From: an uncultured Clostridia bacterium
GTDB taxonomy: Bacteria > Bacillota > Clostridia > Christensenellales > Borkfalkiaceae
Assembly (NCBI GenBank): GCA_947627015.1
Contig: CANQUL010000010.1
Coordinates: 1-33,807 of the forward strand
Length of the DNA: 33,807 nt
Direction of reading: 5' to 3'
Below, piece by piece: positions 7,848 to 15,650 of this stretch. A program made the translations under genes and the position numbers. The notes beneath the pieces were generated by a model, which saw only the letters and a program-made list of their open reading frames with translations, ran no database searches and had not been told where the DNA came from. How positions within the stretch are numbered: the first letter of the stretch is position 1; every line of letters starts with the position of its first letter.

Positions 7848-8083
7848 TTTTTCACCTCCATCGTGACGAGATCGGCCTCCGTCTTTCTGAGGGTGAGCTC
7901 ATAGCCGCGGATGTTGACTTCGATGGGATCGCCGAGGGGTGCCTTTTTGCGGAGAAGCACTTCGGCGCCGGGAGTCACTCCCATGTCGAAGAGTCTCCTT
8001 CTCAGTCTCCCTTCGCCCGAGACGGCCTTGACGGTGCCTTTCTCGCCGACGGAAAACTCGGAAAGCTGCTTTTGCTTTACCAT
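7844..8083 (-). CDS. feoA: FeoA domain protein (second FeoA)
   Basis: The 79-aa protein has the FeoA SH3-like fold pattern: LSEFSVGEKGTVKAV, then RLRRRLFDMGVTPGAEV and IEVNIRGYELTLRKTEA. FeoA binds the cytoplasmic part of FeoB and modulates its activity. It overlaps the feoB start by 4 nt. The ATG at 8083 is the only good start; GGAGG lies about 14 nt upstream, longer than ideal, so its translation may be weaker than that of its neighbours or coupled to the gene before it. Two FeoA proteins beside one FeoB is common in Clostridia. Confidence 0.93.
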   Translation of the reverse strand: MVKQKQLSEFSVGEKGTVKAVSGEGRLRRRLFDMGVTPGAEVLLRKKAPLGDPIEVNIRGYELTLRKTEADLVTMEVKK

Positions 8084-8168
8084 GTGATTTTTGTATACCT
8101 CCGAAATACTTTTATGACGGAATGATGAATGGAATGACGCGTTCCCCCTCCGCACTCCCCGCGCAAAA

Positions 8169-8381
8169 CTATGCAACGTAGATGCGGGAGGCGACATTCC
8201 GGTCGAGGGCAAGCCGTCCTTCCTTTACACGGCACACCGTACTCCCCCCGCTCGCCGAGAGCACCGTGATGGTGCCGTCCACGAGGATACCGAGGTTCAG
8301 AAGGTGCTTTTTGGTCTTGTCGTCTGCGATGATCTTGACGATCCTGACTTCCTGCCCGATGGGTGCAAGGATCAGCGGCAT
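8169..8381 (-). CDS. feoA: FeoA domain protein (first FeoA)
   Basis: The 70-aa product is the first gene of the feo operon. The start at ATG 8381 has AGGAG 8 nt upstream. A longer frame back to 8480 is rejected because it would include the operator-like palindromes and reach the promoter. The FeoA pattern is seen as LAPIGQEVRIVKIIADDKTK, then HLLNLGILVDGTITVLSASG and a final SRIYVA. An 85-nt gap separates it from the next feoA. It shares little identity with that copy, so the two are probably distinct subtypes and not a recent duplication. Confidence 0.9.
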   Translation of the reverse strand: MPLILAPIGQEVRIVKIIADDKTKKHLLNLGILVDGTITVLSASGGSTVCRVKEGRLALDRNVASRIYVA

Positions 8382-8401
8382 GGTTCCATCTCCTTTTTTT
8401 G

Positions 8402-8417
8402 GTTCGCATCTGCGAAC
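8402..8417. promoter_or_regulatory. Palindromic operator-like site 1 (feo leader)
   Basis: GTTCGCATCTGCGAAC is the inverted repeat GTTCGCA-(2)-TGCGAAC. It lies in the untranslated leader about 20 nt before the first feoA start. It is one of three related 16-mers around this promoter. Confidence 0.65.
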
Positions 8418-8459
8418 TCGTCTTCTCAAAAATCTTCCGCTTGGGGTGCGGAAGGGTTG

Positions 8460-8475
8460 GTTCGCATTAGCGAAC
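8460..8475. promoter_or_regulatory. Palindromic operator-like site 2 (feo start point)
   Basis: GTTCGCATTAGCGAAC matches site 1 at 13 of 16 positions. It begins 7 nt downstream of the -10 element and so covers the transcription start, the expected place for a repressor. Confidence 0.7.
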
Positions 8476-8482
8476 TGCATCT

Positions 8483-8511
8483 ATTCTATCATGAAAAAAG
8501 GCGGTTGTCAA
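8483..8511 (-). promoter_or_regulatory. Sigma-A promoter of the feo operon
   Basis: On the minus strand: -35 TTGACA (8506-8511), 17-bp spacer, -10 TAGAAT (8483-8488). Palindromic sites lie over the start point, in the leader and upstream of the -35. Confidence 0.85.
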
Positions 8512-8538
8512 CTGTTTGAAGGCGTTTTTTCCAAAAAA

Positions 8539-8554
8539 GTTCGCAATTGCTAAC
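8539..8554. promoter_or_regulatory. Palindromic operator-like site 3 (upstream of feo promoter)
   Basis: GTTCGCAATTGCTAAC shares the GTTCGCA half with sites 1 and 2; the other half is TTGCTAAC. It lies 28 bp upstream of the -35. Confidence 0.55.
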
Positions 8555-8590
8555 CGATTTTTTTCAAGGCAGGGCCGAACCGTGCGGCCG

Positions 8591-8622
8591 ATGGGATCCG
8601 CAGACTGCGGTCCTCTTTTTTT
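8591..8622 (+). terminator. Orphan terminator-like hairpin on the plus strand
   Basis: The arms GGATCCGCAG and CTGCGGTCC form a stem followed by TCTTTTTTT on the plus strand. It directly follows a second hairpin, GGCCG(7)CGGCC, at about 8574-8590. No plus-strand gene leads into it, so it may end an unannotated small RNA or block antisense reading. Confidence 0.4.
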
Positions 8623-8694
8623 ATGCTCCGCAAGTTCTCTTTCCTTTCTCCTTCTTATGGTTCGCGCCCGCGTGCGCCCCCTCTCCGAAGAGAA

Positions 8695-8720
8695 AGAACG
8701 CCAGCAATAGCCGACGTTCT
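8695..8720 (-). terminator. Terminator of the GH3 operon
   Basis: On the minus strand AGAACGTC pairs with GGCGTTCT (8-bp stem with one U-G pair and a 10-nt loop), followed by TTCTCTTC. It lies about 40 nt after the stop of the four-TM protein. Confidence 0.55.
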
Positions 8721-8759
8721 TCCGGGGAGGAATCGCAAATTACTTTGCGGGAGAGTAGG

Positions 8760-9170
8760 TCATTTGTTCGTTTCGCGTTTGAAGAAGCTGCCGAGGAGGG
8801 CAATGAGGACAGTCGCGAGTTCCACTGCGATGAGGGCAAAGCGGACGGGTGCGTTCTCCATGTTCCCATAGAGCTGAACATGGGAGAAATAGTCCGCAAA
8901 GTCATCGATGGAATTGAACAGGAACAGACCGAGGGCGGCCGTGAACAGGGCTACCATGCCCACAACGGCGATGTCGGCAGCGAGTCCCCTGAGGAAGATA
9001 AGCGAAAATCCGAGGAGCGCTCCGGCAAAGAGACAGACCGCGATCGGGATCTCAAAGGTCCCGGAGGAAAGCCCAAACCCGAGATAGAGAAATCCGGTGA
9101 CAAGGCCGAGAATGGCGGAACCGAGCGAGATGTAAAATCCCGATTTTTTACCCGTTAAAACGTTCTTCAT
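8760..9170 (-). CDS. Four-TM membrane protein of unknown function
   Basis: The 136-aa product has four hydrophobic segments (about residues 12-33, 40-60, 66-88 and 106-128) and a basic tail (FFKRETNK). The loop between helices 3 and 4 is acidic and aromatic (SIDDFADYFSHVQLYGN) and probably faces outside. I recognise no family. It follows the large glycoside hydrolase with a single base between stop and start, so the two are tightly coupled. That pairing suggests a membrane partner or anchor for the hydrolase, but no sequence motif supports a precise role. Confidence 0.7.
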   Translation of the reverse strand: MKNVLTGKKSGFYISLGSAILGLVTGFLYLGFGLSSGTFEIPIAVCLFAGALLGFSLIFLRGLAADIAVVGMVALFTAALGLFLFNSIDDFADYFSHVQLYGNMENAPVRFALIAVELATVLIALLGSFFKRETNK

Positions 9171-9171
9171 A

Positions 9172-12100
9172 TCAGTTTCCCTCCTTTTTCCTGAGGTTGC
9201 TCACCACAAGCATGACAAGGCTTCCGGCGAGGAGAACGGACAGTCCCGCAACCGTACCGATGCAAGCCGTCTGCCACCAAGGCGTGACGGCAATGACGAT
9301 GCTGTTTGTGGTCAATCCGTTGGTTGCGATGCTGCGGCTTATGGCGTAGAAGAAGTTCTTCGCCGTCTCATACACTTCGCCCACGAGGTTGCCGTCGTCC
9401 GTCGTATTGATCTGCTCGAGAAGGATATTCTTGGCCGTACCTGCGCGGTTGTAGCAGAAGGTGTCCGTTCCGCTTGCGAGCATGGTCGCATAGTGCCCGA
9501 GATAGGTCCCGTTCTTTGCGTTGCTGACGGCGTCCGTCTCTTTGTGGCCGATAAACCCCCACTCGTTGTCGCATACGTCGATGTTGAGCGCCGAGCACGA
9601 CGAGGCAAAGCGAAGGCCGATGCGGTTGAAGGCCTGCATGAGCGTGGTCGCCTTTCCGACGCGGATGGCGCCCTCGAAGGCACGGAGTGCGCCCTCACGG
9701 AAGGCCTGCTCGTTGAAGAAGGTGGAAACGCCCTGACGCTGCTGTTCCTGATCGTTTGCGGAGAAGTGCTTGATGCCCGCGAGCATGCCCTTCTTCTGCA
9801 TTGCTTCAACCTCGGGAATGGCAGCCATGAATGACATGTTGGCATCCTCGGACATGTATTCGAAGGCGCGGCCGCCGTAGGCCGAACGGTGCAGGTTGCC
9901 ACCGATGCACCACGATTCGCACAGCCCCGCGTAGATGGCTTCTTCGGCCATGAGGTTGCCGCGGGAGGCATAGAGTTCGGTATTGTAGGTCATGGTGAGG
10001 ACGGTCTTGCTCGCATAGCGGCAGGTGGGCATCTTCCCGGCTTCGATGGCGCCTTCGCCCCACTTGCCCGTCGTGTCCTCATAGGCATACGGGAGAACGA
10101 TACCGCCGTTGCCGATCCCGTCGCAGCCGTCGCCGACGCGCGTTGCGGGAAGGCTGACGCTGTCCACCTGCGGTCTGCCGTCACGGCAGTCGAGAATGGT
10201 CAGCATGTCCTCGAGCGTCATCTGTTTGAGGAATTTATCCCATTGCAGGTCGTCCTCGTAAGGGATATCCTTCATCGTGACGAAGGGAATGCCGGCAAAT
10301 GTTCCGAATCCCTTGGTCGCTTCCGCAACGGTGGGTGCATCCGCGGGCTTTTCGTAGTACTCACCCGCAAGGACTTCCATCATCGCCGGGGTCGCGGCAA
10401 CTTCGGTGCGGACGGGCCACGTCTTGTCCCAGTCGCTTCTCGAAAGATAGGTGCCTGCGCCTTCGATCCAATAGTTGAGGTCGCAGTCATCGAACCGGTT
10501 GGTCACGACCACGCCCGTCGTGGAATTTCTGTAAGCAGACGTGTCGAGCGTCAACGGGAAGCTGTAGACCTTATCGGGATCGCCCGCCGTCGCGGTGCCG
10601 TCGGGATTAACGAGCCCCGTCACGGAGGACTTTTTGGCCTTGAGGATGTTGTTGAGCGCATCGTGCGCGTTGTCGCCGATGGCGATGTAGTAGGTGCCCT
10701 CGCTGAGGATGTATCCCTTCGCCTTGGTGTAGTCATAGGAGGCGAGGAGATAGCGGTCGACCTCAATGGTATGGGTCACGGAGGCATCGGGTGCAAGTTC
10801 GTCTGTTTTCCAGAAACCGACGAGCTGGACGGCGGATTTTTCGACCTTGTTGGTCTTTTCGTATTCGCCGTAAGGGGTCTGCGCATAGACCTGCACGACG
10901 CTCTTACCCTTGACGTCGCCCGTATTCTTGACGGTCACGGAGACCTCATAGACATCCTTTGTCGCATTGTACGTCACACCGTTGAGCGTCTGGGTGAAGG
11001 TCGTGTAGGAGAGGCCGTAGCCGAAGGGGAACTCCACTTCGTTCTCGTACTTCCACGAGGGGGCTCCGTTCGATGCGCCCTTTGCGCTCGAGGCGTTGCC
11101 GTTCCCGAGGATGGAGTCCTCGTACCGCGTCTCGTAATACTTGTAGCCGATGTAGATGCCCTCTGCCTGGAAGGTCATGTAGTCGGCGTTCTGGCTCGTA
11201 CCGATCTCGCCGTGGATGGCGTCAAGATTGGTATACTTGGGGGTGTTCTCATAGGCGTTGATTGTCGAGGGCGCCGAGGTCGAATCGGTCGCATAGGTGT
11301 CGACGAGATGGCCGGAGGGATTGGTCTCGCCCGAGAGGATGCTCACGACGCCGCGGGCGCCCTGCGAGCCGAGAGCTCCGACGAACATGCAGGCGTCTAC
11401 CCCGTAGTCGTCCATCCAATCCACTTCCATGGGGGTGGAGCAGTTCAGGAGGACGATGATCTTCTTGAAGCGCCCGGCTTCCTTCTCTTCCTTGAGCATC
11501 TGCATGATGGCCGTCTCCTGCGTGGTCAGCTTGAGGGAGGACTGCCTGCCCTCTCTGTCGAGCCAACGGTCGTAGGCGTCGATCCACTTTCCGGGGTTGC
11601 CGTCGGAGGGAAGGTTATCGTACATCTTCTGATCCTCGTGCTCGCCCGCCTCGCGTGCAAAGGTCATGATGGCCGCATCCTGATAGTCGGTCGCCCACGA
11701 ACCGCGCACGGCGGAAGTATAGACGTCGATCTCATCCTCATAGCCCCATGCTTCGCCGTATGCCCACTGGCCTCTGTCGCCGCGCACCGTGGGAGAATTT
11801 TTGAGTGCCGTATAGAGCTCTTCGTTGACGGCGAAGCCCTTTTCCTTTAAGGCATCATAGACGGAGGGATTGTAGCCCGCGATGGGTCTGCTTCCCGCAG
11901 AGACGCCGAAGAAATAGGGTTGGACGGTAGCATGTCCGAAGAGGGACACGCGGGAACCCGCCGCAAGGGGCAGTGCGGGCGTGCCGTCCACATCCTTATT
12001 GAGAAGCAGCGCGGCGCCCTCCTTGATCTCGTTCACGTTCTGCTCCCACGTCGCCTCGATAAGCTTTTTCTGGTTGGCCTCGCTGAGTTCGCCGAATTCG

Positions 12101-12309
12101 CTCGGATGGTGCATGGGGTCTTCCGTCACGGACGCCGAATCATCGGGATATCCGGGATCGCCCGGGTTGATGATCTTGGTCAATGAGATGTTGAGCCAAC
12201 CGTTGATGACCTCCGCGTTGGAGTACCCGATGAAGGTCGCGCTGATCGCGATGACCAACAGGAAGGTCAACACCGTGCTCAAAGCAAGCCAAAGTCTCTT
12301 TTTCAACAT
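9172..12309 (-). CDS. Membrane-anchored glycoside hydrolase family 3 protein with swapped domain order
   Basis: The 1045-aa protein has TM segments at both ends (about 5-28 and 1008-1033). The alpha/beta sandwich domain comes first (about 95-410, with the GH3-like SGETNPSGHLVDTY near 325), then a fibronectin III-like domain (about 440-540), and the TIM-barrel domain last (about 650-980, with KHFSANDQEQQRQG near 845). This inverted order is known for GH3 beta-glucosidases of Ruminococcus albus and Butyrivibrio. The expected nucleophile is Asp926 in HKETDA, where most relatives have (S/T)DW. AAGGAG precedes the start. It probably trims beta-linked sugars outside the cell, but the substrate cannot be told. 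The promoter spacer contains a run of eight G. Confidence 0.88.
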   Translation of the reverse strand: MLKKRLWLALSTVLTFLLVIAISATFIGYSNAEVINGWLNISLTKIINPGDPGYPDDSASVTEDPMHHPSEFGELSEANQKKLIEATWEQNVNEIKEGAALLLNKDVDGTPALPLAAGSRVSLFGHATVQPYFFGVSAGSRPIAGYNPSVYDALKEKGFAVNEELYTALKNSPTVRGDRGQWAYGEAWGYEDEIDVYTSAVRGSWATDYQDAAIMTFAREAGEHEDQKMYDNLPSDGNPGKWIDAYDRWLDREGRQSSLKLTTQETAIMQMLKEEKEAGRFKKIIVLLNCSTPMEVDWMDDYGVDACMFVGALGSQGARGVVSILSGETNPSGHLVDTYATDSTSAPSTINAYENTPKYTNLDAIHGEIGTSQNADYMTFQAEGIYIGYKYYETRYEDSILGNGNASSAKGASNGAPSWKYENEVEFPFGYGLSYTTFTQTLNGVTYNATKDVYEVSVTVKNTGDVKGKSVVQVYAQTPYGEYEKTNKVEKSAVQLVGFWKTDELAPDASVTHTIEVDRYLLASYDYTKAKGYILSEGTYYIAIGDNAHDALNNILKAKKSSVTGLVNPDGTATAGDPDKVYSFPLTLDTSAYRNSTTGVVVTNRFDDCDLNYWIEGAGTYLSRSDWDKTWPVRTEVAATPAMMEVLAGEYYEKPADAPTVAEATKGFGTFAGIPFVTMKDIPYEDDLQWDKFLKQMTLEDMLTILDCRDGRPQVDSVSLPATRVGDGCDGIGNGGIVLPYAYEDTTGKWGEGAIEAGKMPTCRYASKTVLTMTYNTELYASRGNLMAEEAIYAGLCESWCIGGNLHRSAYGGRAFEYMSEDANMSFMAAIPEVEAMQKKGMLAGIKHFSANDQEQQRQGVSTFFNEQAFREGALRAFEGAIRVGKATTLMQAFNRIGLRFASSCSALNIDVCDNEWGFIGHKETDAVSNAKNGTYLGHYATMLASGTDTFCYNRAGTAKNILLEQINTTDDGNLVGEVYETAKNFFYAISRSIATNGLTTNSIVIAVTPWWQTACIGTVAGLSVLLAGSLVMLVVSNLRKKEGN

Positions 12310-12436
12310 AGTTTTTCTCCTTAAAATATTTTTGCTTCATCGGAAACGATCCGATCGTTCCGGACTTCCCCGGATGGTGACTTCCTCCTCCCGGACTCCC
12401 TTTTCGTGCACCTCCTTTCCTTCAATTGATAGGAAA

Positions 12437-12464
12437 ATTTTATCATATTACCCCCCCCGTTCAA
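12437..12464 (-). promoter_or_regulatory. Promoter of the GH3 operon with a G8 tract in the spacer
   Basis: On the minus strand: -35 TTGAAC (12459-12464), 16-bp spacer, extended -10 TGA-TAAAAT (TAAAAT at 12437-12442). Half of the spacer is a run of eight G (12451-12458). The ~125-nt leader also holds an imperfect hairpin at 12341-12362 and purine-rich Shine-Dalgarno-like stretches with no usable start. Confidence 0.7.
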
Positions 12465-12532
12465 GTCATTATTTTTGAATTTTTGGCTATTTTTTTACAC
12501 AAACCTTTTCGCGTCCGCTTTTCGGCACAAAA

Positions 12533-12555
12533 AAACGCGGCAATTTGCCGCGTTT
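12533..12555 (-). terminator. Terminator of the ftsK-nadE operon
   Basis: AAACGCGGCAA and TTTGCCGCGTTT form a strong stem; on the minus strand it runs into TTTTTTT. It lies about 70 nt after the nadE stop. Confidence 0.9.
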
Positions 12556-12622
12556 CAAGTTTGATACAAACATTTGCATCGAATAAAATAAATTTTATGG
12601 CCGGCTTTCTTTCCCTATCCGG

Positions 12623-14548
12623 TCAAAGCGATTCCGCCTCCCGGATCCAGAGGGCCGCTGAGGCGTCGGACGGCATGCGAAGATCGGCACGGGGCGAGAG
12701 CGAGACGGAGCCCACCTTTACGCCGTCGGGCACGCAGTTTCGCTTGAACTGCTGCGAGAAGAAGCGCTTATAAAAGGATACAAGCCACCGTTTGAGCGTC
12801 GTGCGGTCGTATTTCCCCGCAAACGCACGCTCGGCGAGATAGAGTGTCTTGGCGGGGCCGTCCCCCCTTCTCAAAAAGTGCCAGAGGTAGAAATCGGTGA
12901 GTTCGTAAGGCCCGATGAGGTCCTCCGTCTTTTGCGCGATCGCGCCCTTTTCGTCGGGAGGGAGCAGCTCGGGCGAGAGTTCGGTGCCGAGAATGGCCGA
13001 AAGGACCGCATGTACTTCCCCGCCGAGGCGCTCCCCTTCCGCACGGACGAGGTGCTTTACGAGCGTCTTGGGAACGGAGCAGTTGACGGCGTACATCGAC
13101 ATGTGGTCGCCGTTATAGGTACACCAGCCGAGGGCGAGTTCGGAGAGGTCGCCCGTACCGACGACGAGACCGCCCTCCGCGTTGGCGACGTCCATCAGGA
13201 TCATGGTACGGTAGCGCGCCTGTGCGTTTTCGTAGGCGGAATCGCGCACCGCGGGGTCGTGGCCGATGTCCTTGAAGTGAGAGAGCACGGTATCCGAAAT
13301 GGGCACCGTCCGCGGCGTAACGCCGAGGGCGCACATGAGCCGATCGGCATTGGTCTTTGTCTGTTTCGAAGTCCCGAATCCGGGCATGGTATAGGCCAAG
13401 ATGCTCTTACGGTCCTTTTTTAGGAGGTCGAAGGCACGGCAGGTGACGAGCAGTGCAAGCGTCGAATCCAATCCCCCCGAGATGCCGAGGACTGCCGTCT
13501 TTGCGCCGATTTGGGAAATGCGCCGCGCGAGCGCATGCGCCTGCATGGAGAGGATGAGCTCGGCGCGCTCCTTCCGCGCCCCCGCCTCCTGCGGGACAAA
13601 GGGAAGAGGGTCTACCTTGCGGAGAGTAAGGTCGCCCTCCGTGATGAAATCCGCCGAGCACCATACATAGCGGTCGTCCGGGGCGGGCGCGCTGTCGCGA
13701 TAGGAATTCATGCGGCGGCGTTCGGAGAGCAAAAATCCGACATCGATCTCGGCCTCGCAGATGCCGCTGCCGAAGGGCTCGGATTCCGCGAGACAGGTTC
13801 CGTTTTCATAGATCAGATTGTTGCCCGCAAATACCATGTCCGAGGCGGACTCGCCCTCCCCCGCGTCGGCATAGACGTAGGCGCAGAGATTTTTGCCCGA
13901 CTGCGCGGCGAGGAGCTTGTGACGGTATTCGCGCTTGCCCACCGTCTCGTTGGAGGCGGAGAGGTTGACGATGACGGTCGCACCCTGTCTGCAATGCTCC
14001 GCGGAGGGAGAGACGGGCACCCACAGGTCCTCGCAGATCTCACAGGCGACGCGCACGCTTTCCGGATGCCGCCGGTCTGCGACGATCACATGTGCGGAGA
14101 TGGGAACGCCGCTCCCGAATACGGATACCATGCCGCCGTCCGCCTCTTTGCCGCTCGAAAAGTGCCGCAGTTCATAAAACTCGCTGCGGTTGGGAAGATG
14201 GGTCTTGGCGGAAAAGGCAAGGACGCGCCCGCCGGAAACCGCCGCGGCACAGTTGAAGAGCCTGTCCCGGTAGGAGACCGGAAGGCCCACGAACACGAGC
14301 ATGGGATGCCCCTTCGTAGCCTCGGCGATCTCTTTGAGCGCGGAAAGGCAGCCGTCCAACAGCGTCTTTTGCAGGAAGAGATCGCCGCAGGTATAGCCCG
14401 AAATCGAGAGCTCGGGGAATACGAGCAGTTCGGTGCCCTTCTTTGCCTGCGCCTCGATGACTTCGATGATCTTCTGCGCGTTGTACTGCGGGTCGACCAC
14501 TCTGAGCGCGGGGCTCGCCGCCGCAACTTTCAAGAATTGATGTTTCAT
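12623..14548 (-). CDS. nadE: Glutamine-dependent NAD+ synthase
   Basis: The 641-aa enzyme makes NAD from deamido-NAD, ATP and glutamine. The N-terminal nitrilase-type glutaminase domain (about 1-290) shows the Glu-Lys-Cys triad: Glu in LVFPELSISG (about 46), Lys in KTHLPN (about 115) and Cys in CEICEDLW (about 170). The C-terminal synthetase domain has the PP-loop SGGLDST (about 357-363) and GTGDLSELALGWCTYNGDHM. Length and order match the two-domain form. The Shine-Dalgarno is weak. It follows recA by 47 nt in the same transcription unit. That gap holds a 10-bp direct repeat (AATGACGTGC at 14564 and 14581). Confidence 0.96.
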   Translation of the reverse strand: MKHQFLKVAAASPALRVVDPQYNAQKIIEVIEAQAKKGTELLVFPELSISGYTCGDLFLQKTLLDGCLSALKEIAEATKGHPMLVFVGLPVSYRDRLFNCAAAVSGGRVLAFSAKTHLPNRSEFYELRHFSSGKEADGGMVSVFGSGVPISAHVIVADRRHPESVRVACEICEDLWVPVSPSAEHCRQGATVIVNLSASNETVGKREYRHKLLAAQSGKNLCAYVYADAGEGESASDMVFAGNNLIYENGTCLAESEPFGSGICEAEIDVGFLLSERRRMNSYRDSAPAPDDRYVWCSADFITEGDLTLRKVDPLPFVPQEAGARKERAELILSMQAHALARRISQIGAKTAVLGISGGLDSTLALLVTCRAFDLLKKDRKSILAYTMPGFGTSKQTKTNADRLMCALGVTPRTVPISDTVLSHFKDIGHDPAVRDSAYENAQARYRTMILMDVANAEGGLVVGTGDLSELALGWCTYNGDHMSMYAVNCSVPKTLVKHLVRAEGERLGGEVHAVLSAILGTELSPELLPPDEKGAIAQKTEDLIGPYELTDFYLWHFLRRGDGPAKTLYLAERAFAGKYDRTTLKRWLVSFYKRFFSQQFKRNCVPDGVKVGSVSLSPRADLRMPSDASAALWIREAESL

Positions 14549-14595
14549 AGTGTTTCTGTCCGGAATGACGTGCTTGTCAAAATGACGTGCGGCCC

Positions 14596-15618
14596 TTATT
14601 CTTCCAGACCCGCGACCTCGTCGACGGGCGCGCCCTTGGCAGCTATCCGGATCTTGTCCATGATCTCCGCCATGAGCTCGGGGTTGTCCTTTAAGAACTG
14701 CCGCATCTTTTCACGGCCGTTGGCGACCTTGTTCTCGTCATAACTGAACCATGCGCCGCTCTTTTTGATGATGTCGTATTGGAGACCGAGGTCGATGACA
14801 CAGCCTTCCTGCGAGATGCCCTCGCCGTACATGATGTCGAATTCGGCCTGACGGAAGGGCGGTGCGAGCTTGTTCTTTACGATCTTGGCGCGCGTACGGT
14901 TGCCGGCGGGGCCGTCGGTGTCCTTGAGAAGATCGGTCTTGCGGACATCGATGCGGACGGAGGCATAGAACTTGAGCGCCTTGCCGCCGGGGGTCACCTC
15001 GGGATTGCCGAACATCACGCCCACCTTTTCACGGAGCTGGTTGATGAAGATGACGCACGTCTTACTCTTGTTGACGATGGCGGTGAGCTTGCGGAGAGCC
15101 TGCGACATGAGACGGGCCTGAAGCCCCACATGCGAATCGCCCATATCCCCCTCGATCTCGGCCTTGGGCGTGAGCGCGGCGACGGAGTCCACGACGATGA
15201 TGTCGACCGCCGAAGAACGGACGAGCGCATCGACGATGTCGAGGGCCTGTTCGCCCGTGTCGGGCTGGGAGACATAGAGCTCGTCGAGGTTGACGCCGAG
15301 CTTTTTAGCGTAGCCGGGATCGAGTGCATGCTCGGCGTCGATGAAGGCCGCGATGCCGCCCATCTTCTGCGCTTCGGCCACCGCGTGCAGGGCGACCGTC
15401 GTCTTGCCCGAGGATTCGGGGCCGTAAATCTCGATCATGCGGCCGCGGGGGAATCCGCCGATGCCGAGCGCAAGGTCGAGGGCAAGACAGCCCGAGGGGA
15501 TCACTTCGATGTCCGTGCTGCCCGCTTCCTGTCCGAGCTTCATGATGGCGCCCTTGCCGTACTCCTTTTCGATGTGAGCAAGAACGCTTTGCAGTGCTTT
15601 GAGTTTTTCTTCGTTCAT
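14596..15618 (-). CDS. recA: Recombinase RecA
   Basis: The 340-aa RecA is full length. Walker [10 protein letters not shown] (about 66-74), Walker [11 protein letters not shown] (about 137-146) and the DNA-binding loop region around [19 protein letters not shown] are intact. It catalyses strand exchange and triggers SOS. AAGGAG lies just before the ATG. No own promoter or LexA box is visible in the 32-nt gap after cinA, so basal expression probably comes from the ftsK promoter or one inside an upstream gene. Confidence 0.99.
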   Translation of the reverse strand: MNEEKLKALQSVLAHIEKEYGKGAIMKLGQEAGSTDIEVIPSGCLALDLALGIGGFPRGRMIEIYGPESSGKTTVALHAVAEAQKMGGIAAFIDAEHALDPGYAKKLGVNLDELYVSQPDTGEQALDIVDALVRSSAVDIIVVDSVAALTPKAEIEGDMGDSHVGLQARLMSQALRKLTAIVNKSKTCVIFINQLREKVGVMFGNPEVTPGGKALKFYASVRIDVRKTDLLKDTDGPAGNRTRAKIVKNKLAPPFRQAEFDIMYGEGISQEGCVIDLGLQYDIIKKSGAWFSYDENKVANGREKMRQFLKDNPELMAEIMDKIRIAAKGAPVDEVAGLEE

Positions 15619-15650
15619 ATGTGACTCCTTTTTCGGGATATTTACCGATG

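Noticed and set aside
5535..7904. A 789-codon plus-strand open frame antisense to feoB
   Set aside because: feoB is unmistakable on the minus strand. The antisense product is a His/Asp/Arg-rich string with no ribosome-binding site or motif.
8402..8554. Reading the feo palindromes as LexA (SOS) boxes because of GTTC/GAAC arms
   Set aside because: The LexA order is GAAC-N4-GTTC; here the arms are reversed and wider, and the downstream genes are iron-uptake genes.
9889..11850. A 653-codon plus-strand frame antisense to the GH3 gene
   Set aside because: Composition is that of a complementary-strand shadow and the GH3 protein accounts for the sequence.
12340..12430. Possible leader peptide before GH3 (GTG near an AAAGGAGG)
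   Set aside because: The GTG overlaps its own Shine-Dalgarno, so it is not a usable start; the other frames are short or closed.
14564..14590. 10-bp direct repeat AATGACGTGC twice between recA and nadE
   Set aside because: Only two copies, with no symmetry or promoter context; it could be a fragment of a dispersed repeat but there is too little to call it.
13511..14743. Long plus-strand frame antisense to nadE and the recA end
   Set aside because: Both minus-strand genes are fully supported; the antisense frame spans the gap between them with no start signal.
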